NCBI RefSeq assembly: GCF_001680005.1
Contig: NC_033558.1
Coordinates: forward strand, 1,083,334-1,147,333
Source of the DNA: Plasmodium coatneyi
Lineage: Eukaryota > Apicomplexa > Aconoidasida > Haemosporida > Plasmodiidae
Length of the DNA stretch: 64,000 bases
Reading direction: 5' to 3'
Made by a program: the position numbers and the translations under genes
Shown: positions 46,790 through 57,520 of the stretch, one piece after another
How the letters are laid out: every line of letters begins with the position of its first letter
How positions within the stretch are numbered: position 1 is the first letter of the stretch
Notes under the pieces: generated by a model
What the model was told of the DNA's origin: nothing
Databases searched by the model: none
The model's input: the letters and a program-made list of their open reading frames with translations, nothing else

Positions 46790-48334
46790 ATGCGTATCAA
46801 CATGGCACATTCGAACAGAAAAACAATGTGCGATACTCCACAGAGGATTGTACCGGCCAGGAGTGGTGGGACACACCAAAATAACAGAAGCCAAATTGCA
46901 CAAGCTAGTAGGGAAAAAAAAATGGACGAAAAGAAGGGTGCACGTGGATCATCCTTCTTCACCAAGAAAGTTGCTCTCCTCTTTGTTGTTTATGCTTATA
47001 TTTTTATAAAGGTGAGTCTGCCCCTACACACAAAAAAAGAAAAAAAGAGAAAGGCGCATTAGCACACATATATAGATGTAGATCCGACAGGATGTTGCAA
47101 GTGTTGTACACATGTTCCACACACACTGCATATACAGTTATATGCACATTTCATAGTTGTCCTACTTTTTTTTCCTTGTGACACTTTGAACTGTGCATAG
47201 AACTGTTTGTTTTGTTCTTCCTTTTTCCTTTTTTTTTCTTTGATCCTTTTTACTATTGTCTTTCTTCTTTTAATTTACACTTCCATCTACCAACCTAACA
47301 ACCTTCCTTCCACCCTACCACCACCCTAAAAACATTCCTTCCCTTCCTTCTACAGTATCATAATGATTATAGAAGACAAGATGCTGGTGATCCTGCGAAT
47401 GTACAAATAAGGAACGGAGTTGCTAAAAATTTAGCTGCAAAAAAGGATGGAACTCCATCACAAGATAAACTTCTAATTGAAAGGGTGTTACATAATCTTG
47501 AAGAAGAGGAAGACTATAAGTCTAAGCAACAAGTAGCTCAGGCCAAGAAAGAAGACGCAGATGAAGCTAAGAAAAAATCCGATCAGGCTAAGAGAAGAGC
47601 TGATGAGGCTAAGAAAAAAGCCGATGAAGCTAAGAAAAAATCCGATAAGGCTAAGAAAAAAGCAGAAAAGAAAAAAAAAAAAGAAGAAGATAAGGCTAAG
47701 AAAAAAGCCGAAAAGAAAAAAAAAAAAGAAGAAGATAAGGCTAAGAAAAAAGCAGAAAAGAAAAAAAAAAAAGAAGAAGATAAGGCTAAGAAAAAAGCCG
47801 AAAAGAAAAAAAAAAAAGAAGAAGATAAGGCTAAGAAAAAAGCCGAAAAGAAAAAAAAAAAAGAAGAAGATAAGGCTAAGAAAAAAGCCGAAAAGAAAAA
47901 AAAAAAAGAAGAAGATAAGGCTAAGAAAAAAGCAGAAAAGAAAAAAAAAAAAAGAAGAAGATAAGGCTAAGAAAAAAGCCGAAAAGAAAAAAAAAAAAGA
48001 AGAAGATAAGGCTAAGAAAAAAGCCGAAAAGAAAAAAAAAAAAGAAGAAGATAAGGCTAAGAAAAAAGCCGAAAAGAAAAAAAAAAAAGAAGAAGATAAG
48101 GCTAAGAAAAAAGCCGAAAAGAAAAAAAAAAAAGAAGAAGCTAAGGCTAAGAAAAAAGCCAAAAAAACTGAAAAGAAAGAAGAAGCTAAGGCTAAGAAAA
48201 AAACCAAAAAAACTGAAAAGAAAGAAGAAGCTAAGGTTAAGAAGTGTGAGTTCCCATCAGATGTGTTGTTACAACAGGAGGGAGCGCAGGAAGGAAGGCC
48301 GGAAGGGGTACGAAAAAATCATCTCAAAGAATAA
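46790..48334 (+). CDS. Lysine-rich repeat protein, probably exported, 2 exons, with frame breaks
   Basis: Exon 1 is 46790-47011 (74 codons) and ends in a hydrophobic core (KVALLFVVYAYIFIK) before GTGAGT. Exon 2 starts at 47356 after TTCTACAG, phase 0. That is the layout of exported-protein genes, but only a weak export-like motif is seen (KLLIE, not RxLxE). Exon 2 is dominated by a 15-residue Lys/Glu/Ala repeat (KKKAEKKKKKEEDKA, about 11 copies). One copy at 47941-47953 has 13 As where the others have 12; this shifts the frame and the strict reading stops at 47964 (276 residues). The next frame continues the same repeat to 48334. A C-terminus in the original frame (QKPTEQQVQEKKD-stop, 48408) suggests a second, compensating change near 48245-48310. 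It is either a decayed gene or homopolymer sequence error. Confidence 0.65.
47635..48165 (+). repeat. 45-bp tandem repeats in the lysine-rich gene
   Basis: About 11 near-identical 45-bp units of the form gccgaaaag-A12-gaagaagataaggctaag-aaaaaa. Variation is almost limited to gcc/gca and to A-run length. Each unit carries a 12- or 13-base A-run, which makes the array prone to slippage in the cell and in sequencing. Confidence 0.9.
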
Positions 48335-48408
48335 AGAAGAAAAAAGATTCTACGGAAAAGGGAGCTCAAAAACCAACTGAGCAACAAGTCCAAGAGAAAA
48401 AAGATTAG

Positions 48409-48600
48409 GGGCTAAGGTTTCAGGGTTCCGAATTTCGAACCTAGGGTTTAGGGGTTCGGGGTTAAGATTTCCAGATTCCAGATTCCAAATTCCGCCTTCA
48501 GGGTTTAAGGTTCAGCTTCCTAGTTTTAGGTTTCGGGTGTACGCTGCAGGATGCACTAAATATGTTCCTTTGTGTGAAACCCTAATCCGGGACCGAGGAG
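48409..48600. repeat. Degenerate telomere-like repeats (GGGTTTA type)
   Basis: Units such as tttcagggttcc, cctagggtttaggggttcgg and ttcagggtttaaggttcagc directly follow the lysine-rich gene, on the same strand as the terminal array. They look like decayed telomere repeats left inside the subtelomere. Confidence 0.6.
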
Positions 48601-48829
48601 AATTGAACTTCTATTTTATACGAATGAAATTCTTCCCTTTGTCCAATTATAACATAATTCAAAATTTCTCTTTCTGTTTATATTATTTTTACCACGAATA
48701 ATCCTATTTATAACCTTAACGAATATTATATATAATGGCATATAAGACAGGCTTTACGTTGGTAGGAAGCAAATATTTTTGAATTAAAAATATTATGGAC
48801 GCTTTATGTGTTTTTTTTTTTTGTTTTTT

Positions 48830-49729
48830 TTTAATTAGATTGGCACTTTTGAACGTTGAATTTTTAATTTTTTTCTTTTTGCAACAGTAATTTCATTGAT
48901 GGGTTTTTTTTTCTTTCTTTACTTCTTTTTTGTGTGTTGAATTATTAATTTTTTTTTTTCGCAACATGAATTTCATTGATAGTTTTTTTTCTTTTTCTTT
49001 TTTTGGTAAATATTACGGGGTGTAATTTTGCTTCGCGCGCTAGCTGGTGCACGTTGTACTTTTTTCCCGCGGAACTCTGTTTTTTGGATTTGCCATAAAA
49101 TTGTTTCATCTGTGCAAAAAAAAAAAAAAAAAAATTGTGTGTGCTTGCTTCCCCTGTTCTCATAATATAAACAAATAAAAAAAAAAAAAAAGAGGGGATG
49201 GGAGAACTATTTTCATGGAACATAATTTTATATTTATTCACTAAAAATGTAATCATCCGAATGTGAGACATTATTTAACGCGGAAAAATTGTGTTACACC
49301 TTTCATTCCTGCGCATTCCTTATAAATGTCCTTCTTCCTTTTTTTTCCTTCTTTTTTTCCTTCCTTCCTTTTCTTCATATTTCATTACTTTTTTTCCTTC
49401 CTACATATTTGTATATTTTTGAATAACAACTTGAGATAAGGGTATTTCCAAAAAGGGACGCGCAAAAAGGAAAAAGGTTGCCGACCCTGTTCAGAAAGAG
49501 TATTCAAAAATGGTGATAAAAACATTATAAACATAAAAACCTATAACAAAAAAATTTAATGAACATATTACATGTTCAATAAAAAAATTATCCCAAACAA
49601 ATCAAAATAAAGTGGGGAAGAAAATTTTTTCTTTTTCACTTCCATTTATATCAGGTACACATCAACGTAAACAATTTAATACACAAAACAACAAAAAAAT
49701 AAAAAAATAAAAAAATATTTACTTACACC
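48830..49729 (-). repeat. Inverted copy of the SICAvar 3' flank
   Basis: Read on the minus strand, this follows the order of the + strand sequence after 7567. It has the same gttttgtgtattaaattgtt word (near 49677), a matching attaaatttttttgt...ataggttttta segment, then two copies of caatgaaatt...gttgcaaaaa like the one at about 8235. No coding sequence was found. It is the 3' flank of the SICAvar remnant at 49730-49900. Confidence 0.65.
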
Positions 49730-49900
49730 CTAAAACCCGGAATCTAAACTTGGAACCTGTTCCCTTGGAACACCTTCCTTAGGAACAACTTCCATACGAA
49801 CATCAACCTCAGAAAGTTGTTCTTCAGGAACAAAGTCTTCCTCCCTAAACCCGGAATCTGAATTTGGAACCTGTTCCATAGGAACACCTTCCTTAGGGAA
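49730..49900 (-). pseudogene. SICAvar cytoplasmic-tail fragment (last-exon remnant)
   Basis: The minus strand reads an open 56-codon stretch ending in TAG at 49732-49730 with the repeated SICA tail motifs: EQVPNSDSGFREEDFVPEE, then VVPKEGVPREQVPSLDSGF-stop. These match the tail end of the SICAvar gene on the left, where the frame is broken. Upstream of 49900 the sequence changes abruptly into CCCTAAA-type repeats, so only the last part of the exon survives. It cannot be expressed as a SICA protein by itself. Confidence 0.85.
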
Positions 49901-50005
49901 CTAAACCCTAAACCCTGAACCCTAAACTCTAGACTCTGAACCCTAAACCCTAAACACTAAACCCTGAAGACCTGAATGCTAAATTCTAAAACCTGAAGGA
50001 CCATA
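49901..50005. repeat. Interstitial telomere repeats joined to a SICAvar fragment
   Basis: Units actaaaccctaaaccctgaa, accctaaactct, ctgaaccctaaaccctaaac and others, in CCCTAAA orientation on +. They begin directly where the SICAvar tail fragment ends. The orientation is the reverse of the real telomere, so on the minus strand G-rich repeats lead into the SICA tail. Confidence 0.8.
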
Positions 50006-52017
50006 CTATTTTTTATACATTTAGTCTAAATTCAGACAGAGGAATTATTTAGGTTTTTTCAACAGTTTTTATTTCGATATAGTGCAAGATATATATTTTG
50101 ACGATTAAGGGTTAAAATATATGACACTTGAAAATTTCATTTTTATATAAATATTTTTAGCACAAAGCATGTGAATTTCTTTTCTAAAGACCCCATAGTA
50201 AATTTTTCTACCATTAAGAAAATATTTTTAATGGATATATGGTATAATCAGTTCTGTACAACACATAAAAAAGTGTTATTAAAATGGTGGTTACACTACA
50301 GAAAAAAACGATTCATTTGTTTCCAGTATATCTATATTAATGCCTTGATAATTTTTATGTGCTAATGTTGATGAGGGGCACAAAGGATCGCTGACTATTT
50401 CTGCTGTTTTAATTAATTAGTTTTTTACTGGGTTAATTGATTAACTCAATTGTTTAGTTGTTTAACCCCAGTGAATTTTTTGTCTAAATAACCACCGAGT
50501 TGCACCTTTTTTTTAGTAGAAAAGGAAAAAAACAAGCATCCATGCATTGTTGAATGTTTCTACGTGGCCCAAAGAAACAATTCTTATTTTTACTCATTCA
50601 GATATCATTTCACGTTTTAATTAAAAATCGATAATTTGATCATCCAGTAAGTATAACTATGTATAATATGAGTCAAATGTCACACATGTGTGATGTGATT
50701 AAAATAGAATTGTAATATAAATTTAATTTTTGAATTATTGCGAAAATGTGTTTAGTAACTTTTTGGTATTTATTCTTATGTATATATGATATATAGGTTA
50801 TATACTTGCCCGCCTCGCAGCGGTTGTCCCATTCTCTTTCACTTTTCCTTTTAGCTCTCGTTTTTTAATGCTCGTTTGTTTACTTATTTCATGTTATATT
50901 AATTATATATAGTGTTGATCGTTCATAGATGAAAAAAAAACAAGAAAAAAAAGAATAAACATGTGAACTTTTTATGACAATATATTAGCTCTTCAAGTTG
51001 AAGTTTCTCTATGTAGGTTATTACGTAATAACACGCCCTCTCAGAATAGCAAGTAGTATATAACACTAATTCGTCTTCATTTTTTAAAGAAGAAGCTATA
51101 TATAGGAACAAGTTTTAAGAACAACTTGCTATATTTTATTAATACCGCATAAACCAAATAATATAATAATTTTTTATAGTGCTATATATAGCCCCTCGGA
51201 ATGGATTCATTAGAAAAAAAAGCATTAATGAATAAAATATAAAATATGTACATGTACTAAGAATTAAAAAAAAAAAAAAAAAAAAAAAAAAGGGGGCCAG
51301 CAGCTAGCTATTATTAACATAATTCACGAAATTCATAACACGGACCTTTCGTTATACATATACATTATCTATTATTATATCGCCCTTTAATATTTTTTAT
51401 TTTTTTTTCCTATTAATCTCTATCCAATTATACAATACATAAGAGCAATCATCTTCCCTTTCAAACGACTTTTCATCCTTATAAATCTGTTCATTTCTAA
51501 CCAAAATGGTGATACAACAGATTGACTCTATATGCTTCTTAAAAGGCGGCTATTTATAGATCTGTTTATTCTTAGTTTTTTTTTTTTTTTTTCTTTTCCT
51601 ACCACTCAGCATATAATATAACTTTTTAATTTTTTGAAAAAAATTATTTTTTTAAATATAAATTATAAATTTTTTTCTTTCCTTTTTTACAATATTTTTT
51701 ATAATATTTAGGTTTAATCATAATTTTGTATTAACTTTTGTACAAAACTTACATTTTATAATTTGTAAACTTTTAATATATAGTAATTTTTTGACCTTAT
51801 GTATTTTTTACATTTTTTCAATAATAATATTTTTTCTTTTTACTTGGAATTCTAGATTTTTGTTACTTTCACACTTTCAGATAGAAATATATAAATGGTT
51901 TAATAAATTTTGAAGAATACTTAGAGTATATTTCTTATTAAACATACCAGAAATAATTCGTTCCTTTCAACTAATATATTAATAGGCTTCTTTTCTTGTA
52001 GTATATATATCAACAAA
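50006..52017. other. AT-rich spacer, 2 kb, no supported gene
   Basis: Long A/T runs (A26 at 51267, T18 near 51575). A 62-codon minus ORF at 50923-51111 has some coding-like composition but no ATG, signal or family match. The right end is the promoter of the following exported-protein gene. Confidence 0.5.
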
Positions 52018-53595
52018 ATGCCTGTTACAACAAGGCAAAATAAGAAAGGGAAAAAGGGCGGCGCCGTTTTTCGCTTTTGCACCAAAGCTTCCGTGTACAC
52101 GCTTCTCGTTTGGATTGTAAATTACTCCAATTCTGTAAGAAAAAAAAAAAAAAGAACGAAATGTGAAAAATAAGAAAAGAATGCATATTATCACCCAGCA
52201 AAAAAGAAAAGGGACCCATCTGAACGCACATATATATTCCTCTGTACACATGTCCAAGAGGGGGGAATAGTTCTTTTTTTTTCGTTTTATGCCTAAAAAT
52301 GTTGTTTCTCCTTTTATTTTTTCTTTTTTTCAAATATGAAATATGATTTTTGTCTTTTTTTTGTTTTCTTTTTACACTATTATAACTATGCCGCCACCTT
52401 TTCACTACATGTTCACTGTCTTTTCATTAATGTAAATAGAAAAACTGCTTTTAACATTTTATCTAAATTTTATAAACAAAATTCATTTTACAGCAGCACC
52501 ACCACTAACAACCTTCCTTTCTTTTTTTTTTTTTTTTAGAGCCAATATGGTGGTAATTCGTACAATGTGATGAACAATGGCCTTGGAAAGGCCATGGATT
52601 CAAGAACTCTGAGGTTATTAGCAGAAGCGTACGAGGAAGATATAGAACAAGATGGACCTATAGTGTACGACGAGGAAGATATAGAACAAGATGGACCTGC
52701 AGTATACGAGGAAGCTATTGAACAAGATGGACCTGCAGTATACGAGGAAGCTATTGAACAAGATGGACCCGTAGTGCACGAGGAAGATATTGAACAAGAT
52801 GGACCCGTAGTGCACGAGGAAGATATTGAACAAGATGGACCCGTAGTGCACGAGGAAGATATTGAACAAGATGGACCCGTAGTGCACGAGGAAGATATAG
52901 AACAAGATGGACCCGTAGTGCACGAGGAAGATATAGAAGAAGATGGAGAAACTACAGGAGTAGTTGGATCAGAAGAACAAGTTGTACAGAAAGCTCCTTC
53001 TCTATCCTCACTAGAAGAAGAAGTTGTGCAGAAAGCTCCAAAGAATTCAGCGGAGGAAGGAAAAGTTGAACATAGGGATGACGAATACGCACAAGTACAA
53101 TCTCCATATAAAAATAGAGAACAGAAGATAAAAGAGTATTATGAAAAAAGGAAGATAGATGTGCACGATAATTTTAAACCAACAATAACATACAATTTTG
53201 AAGAGGCACTAAAACGTTGTATTGCATTCGACGCACGAATACACGACAGAGATCAAGACTGCTTGAATGTTGGTTCATATCCAGAAGGATACCATGAACC
53301 ACAAATGGAATTAGAGAAAATGCTCAATGCAAAAAAACCAAAACAAGAAGGATATTTGAGAATGCATCAAAACTATTTTCGAAATGTTCCATTAATAGAT
53401 GATATAGATTATAATAAAAAACAAAAAGGACCATACTTCGAAAGAGAATACGGACGCCTAGATCTAAGCCCTGCTCGACCAAGAACAACTGCTGTAACAA
53501 GAAACGTAGAAAGAAAAATAAATAAACCAAAAGTACAAGAAGTAGAAGAAGTAAAAGGAAAGAAAAAGAAAAAAAGAAGATTCTGCTGTTTCTAA
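52018..53595 (+). CDS. Plasmodium exported protein (PEXEL) with acidic 12-residue repeats, 390 residues
   Basis: Exon 1 is 52018-52134 (39 codons), with a basic start and a hydrophobic core (ASVYTLLVWIVNYSNS). Exon 2 is 52540-53595, phase 0 across GTAAGA and TTTTAG. RLLAE at residues 64-68 is a textbook RxLxE export motif at the usual distance from the signal. Next come eight copies of a 12-residue acidic unit (IEQDGP-x-V-x-EE-x; the last five are IEQDGPVVHEED) and a ninth decayed copy. The C-terminal half is charged and probably folded, with one basic end (KKKKKRRFCCF) that could bind membrane or be acylated on its two cysteines. The protein should act in the infected red cell. No named family is recognised. 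Confidence 0.85.
52621..52950 (+). repeat. 36-bp tandem repeats encoding the acidic 12-residue unit
   Basis: Eight in-frame units of the form gaagatattgaacaagatgg acccgtagtgcacgag. The last five are almost identical at the DNA level, including synonymous sites, which points to recent expansion or gene conversion within the array. Confidence 0.9.
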
Positions 53596-54589
53596 AAAGT
53601 CTTATAACAGAACGAGTAATAAAAAGAGCAAAGGAAGTTATTTATTCTGCTGTTACGTAGGAGTCCAAAAGGTGTAATGAACATGCTACCTGATAGTGTG
53701 ATTTATATGTGTACATATACGAATTAAGAACCATGGAACCAAGCTTTCTTTTTTTCACCATTTGAAAATAAAGGAGAAGGGGGCATTTCACCCCCAAAAT
53801 TCGGAAGAGTCGAGTGATAGTATAGGAAAAGTGTGTAAAATGGGAATTATTTTCTACGGGAATATTAATGTACCAAAAGAGGAAGAGTTACTTTTTTGTT
53901 CATATATGCCCTTTACGTACTAATCAGTAAGTGTATATGTAATTAGTTCACCATGAAAATTATGTATTCCACAAATTTTTGTATTAAATAATACGTGCTG
54001 ACTAGAAATTGTTCTTTATTTCTGTACAAACAGTTTTGTGCGCTATATTTCTCGATTTTTTCTGTAATTTGTTTTTATATATCCATATACAAAATGGCAT
54101 TTTTATTATTTTACCATGGACTTAGAACAAGAATATAGAATTTAATAGGGAATATTTTTTGGAAAATAAACTTTTAATGGTAATAATTATATATTTTTGC
54201 AAAAATCAAAGGGCTCTAATTTGTGCATGAGAAAGAGAGTCTTCTTATTTCTCTACCTAGGTTTGACAAATATACAGAGCAGCATATTTGCAAGTCAAAA
54301 GAATTAGCCTTTAAAAATCTTCAACTTTTTTTTGCATGCCACCCCTCATCCGCCATATATATTGTATAATATAATTAAAAACACACCAACTATTGGTTCT
54401 GGAATAAAAAGGAGCACAGGAAAATATATAACCTCTGTTTTTTCATTTTAATGCTATCATTTTTTTTCTTTCCTTTAAATATTTTTTTGAAAAGGTCGGC
54501 ACTTTTCTTTTTTTCTTTTCGCGCCTGTTTTCAGAGTATCTTTCCTCATGCAATTATTCATACATACAAATGTAGGAAGGAAAAAAAGG
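53596..54589. other. 3' flank and spacer, 1 kb, no gene
   Basis: AT-rich, with no coding feature. The part from about 54430 grades into the SICAvar-flank-like sequence that follows. Confidence 0.5.
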
Positions 54590-54940
54590 ATGAATTAAGT
54601 CTACCTCTAAAATTTTAAAAAAAGAATGGGGCGAGTACACACAATAAAAAGGGGGAAGCACAACAACCCAAAAAAAAGAAATGGTTTTTACTGCTCCATT
54701 TTTGCGCAAAGTTGTCCATTTCTAGCCCCCACCAGCATCGCATGCACATTACAATGCGCTTCTCCTCCGCAAAAAAAAAGTGCGTTCTTACAAAAAAAAA
54801 AAAAAAAAGCAACTGTGTACAATTACACAAATTTTTACACCATGTCACACATGTGTGTATACTAAAAAAAATAAAATTATAAGGACAAGAACTGACACAA
54901 CAAAAAAAAATAAGAAAAAAAAAAATTTTTTAGTTCATCA
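54590..54940 (+). repeat. Copy of the SICAvar downstream repeat (matches 8300-8720)
   Basis: Shared order of words with the left end: gtacacacaa-taaaaaggggg-aagcacaa, then ttactgct...tttttgcg-caaagttgtc-atttctagc-cccaccagca, then gttcttac-A-run-ctgtgtacaa-ttacacaaatttt-accatgt. The copy is on the same strand as the intact SICAvar. Short ORFs in it are spurious. Confidence 0.75.
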
Positions 54941-55309
54941 TAAAATGAAAAAATAAAGTAACAAAAAGTGGACAGAAAAAAATAAAAGAATTGCTACTTA
55001 GTATAACGTCTCAAGGAGATAGTTCATCAAGGGAGCTTGTCAAAGGAATGTATATACTTAATACAATAGTGATACTTCAAAAAAAGAGGGGGGGTAAGGG
55101 GAACTTTTCTAACTTCTCCTTTTAACTGTACCACATTAAGCCTATCCATAAAATGGGCAATTCATCCCCTTCCTTCACAGTTTTGGCTTAATTCGGCAAA
55201 AACCTTATTAATCCACCCCCCCATGGAATTTGGACAACATATAACAATATTTCCTTATTGGATCGTACCCGCACATGGCTCCTCTTTTTTACAAAGAAAT
55301 TATTCTATC

Positions 55310-55625
55310 TCTTCTTCTTCCTTTTCCTTTTCCTTTTCCTTTTCCTTTTCCTTTTCCCCTTTTCCTTTTCCTTTTCCTTTTCCTTTTCCTTTTCCTTTTC
55401 CTTTTCCTTTTCCTTTTCCTTTTCCTTTTCCTTTTCCTTTTTTCCTTTTCCTTTTCCTTTTCCTTTTCCTTTTCCTTTTCCTTTTCCTTTTCCTTTTCCT
55501 TTTCCTTTTCCTTTTCCTTTTCCTTTTTTTTTTTTTTCCTTTTCCTTTTCCTTTTCCTTTTCCTTTTCCTTTTCCTTTTCCTTTTTTTTTTTTTTTTTTT
55601 TTCCTTTTCTTTTTTTTTTCCTTTT

Positions 55626-55660
<35 letters not shown>

Positions 55661-55665
55661 CTTTT
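55310..55665. repeat. (CCTTTT)n hexamer tract, ~355 bp of almost pure pyrimidine
   Basis: About 45-50 copies of CCTTTT interrupted only by longer T-runs and one CCCC, giving a strand with no purines for over 300 bases. All three forward frames translate as Phe/Pro/Leu/Ser alternations and the reverse as Lys/Arg/Glu, so the long ORFs here are artefacts. Mirror symmetry makes it a candidate for triplex (H-DNA) formation. Confidence 0.95.
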
Positions 55666-55689
55666 TTTGGTATTGTACGGAAGTGCTTA

Positions 55690-55900
55690 CCCTCATGTGT
55701 AATGAATATAAATGGAAAAATTCCTTTATTCCATTCTTGTTTTCAACTTCCTTACTGATGATCCAAAATGTTCATTTTCTTTTTTTAAAAAATTTTTATC
55801 TTTGTAATTTCTTTCAACTTAACAATTTGTTTTTCTTTATTTCCAATTATGGACATTTAAAAAGTGCTACCAGTTGCGAGAATTTGCGCGGGGGTTCCCG
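55690..55900 (+). repeat. Second piece of SICAvar 3' flank (matches 7640-7850)
   Basis: Matches include ataagtggaagtg/atataaatggaaaa, aaattttt-tct-ttgt, tttccaattatg-acatttraaaagtg and ccagttgcg. It lies just after the hexamer tract, as though the tract grew inside a duplicated SICAvar flank between this piece and 54590-54940. Confidence 0.6.
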
Positions 55901-57520
55901 AAGGTGATTCGTCTCCACCCTTCTTTCTTACATTATAGACATCTTAGATATGCAGTTTCATATAAAATGCAAAATTACACAATGTCTTCAAAGAAGAAAG
56001 AGGGAATGTTGCGTCCTTTCCCTTCTTTTTTACCTTGATTATTTAAGTATAATATTAGTCAAAAAGAACTGCCAAATAAAAAAGAAGCGGCACTAATTTT
56101 GTTCCCCTCGGAAAATTAATGGGTACAACACTGCGCAAAGTGTAACATCCATTTTTGTGTTCGTACCCCCCTTTTTTTATTCCGCATTTTGAGTTCGCTC
56201 TTTTGTTGTACAATAAATGAGCTTAAACACAAAGCGCGCAGATATAAATTTGATTAATAAAATGAGGTGTGTACACGTAAACACACGCAACGGACTCGTT
56301 CTGTTTCCTTTTCCGTGTGCGCATACTAGCTATGTTTTTACACTTTTTGTCATTATCACAATTTAAGCGATGAATAATTCATATGTTATGGATATGAATA
56401 GAATGAATGTGTAAAGAAGTGTCCCTTTCACAGTTCTTCTGTTACATACGGTAATTCATAATGGCGAAATTTTGTATATAAGCAATGCCTCCCCCCCCAC
56501 CCAAGGGAAAAAAAAAAGAAAATAAAGCGGAATGGCACAATTTAGGTCTTATAAGATGGAATAAATGGGCTCAGTAGAACCATTTGCTCCTGTAATTTTG
56601 TAAAAAGAGTAAAATCCCCCCCCTTTGTATAACTTGTTCTTATGCTTCCGTCCTGAATGGGGCGCTGACAACTTCCTTCTTTTACTATATTATTCAAGTA
56701 GCTTTAATAAATTGTTCATATTTCAAGTTCATTTGTATGCATAAAATAAGGAGGGGAGGTTGTTACCTTAATGAGAAGGATGGACTAGGAATTATTTATG
56801 CTCATACAGAACAGAATATACACTATTTGCTCGTATTGCATATTATTCTTGCAATGTGCGCAATACACGAGGTTTTATAGCATATTTCCAGGTTTCGCTT
56901 TTATACAGTGCTATGTATGTGAACATGGAATTTATATCAAAAAAAAATTAATTTTTTAGAGCAGTACACCCAGGAACCTCACACAAATTATAATAATATA
57001 AGGAGAAGTAAAGAAGGAAGGAGAAAATCAAAAAAGAGAGAAATATGTACCGCATAACCGACGCGTTTCCTATCACTAACTTACAAACTTGTCAATTTAC
57101 CATCATTGTATTCGTCATCCTCATCGTCGTCATCATCATCATCTTCCCTTCCGCCTTCCCACCTTATGTATATATTCAATAAATTAATATACGTCCCAGG
57201 CAAGTTACATATAAATAATAATATGTACATATTCGTATAGTCTAAATTTTCCAGTGAATTATACTTCATAAAAAGCAAGGTGAGAAGAAATACATAAATA
57301 TTTAAATAAGGAGGAGGAATAGAAATTCCGAATGTGCGCTATTATAGAATGTAGTTATAGTGAAAAATTGAAGTAGTATACTCATTTTATATTCATTCCG
57401 AAATAGGGGAAGAAAACAGAGAAAATACAGGTGTAAGAGTGACTATATATTATATATGGGAGAATATACACATATAAATTAAGGAGGAGAATCTATACCA
57501 AAAATTTAGGAAAGAAGAAA
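55901..57520. other. Spacer and promoter region of the KIR gene, 1.6 kb
   Basis: No gene is called. A minus ORF at 57081-57278 ends in an Asp-rich run encoded by a GAT/GAC microsatellite (57115-57147) and has no signal or family feature. C-rich and A-rich tracts occur at 56490. Confidence 0.5.

Noticed and set aside
50923..51111. 62-codon minus ORF ending in a poly-Phe run
   Set aside because: No ATG, and the Phe run comes from an A-rich tract on plus; it could be an old fragment but cannot be supported.
55223..55907. Long Phe/Pro/Leu and Lys/Arg/Glu ORFs
   Set aside because: They are translations of the CCTTTT hexamer array in each frame, with no other coding feature.
57081..57278. 65-codon minus ORF with an Asp run
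   Set aside because: The Asp run is a trinucleotide microsatellite and no export or signal feature is present.
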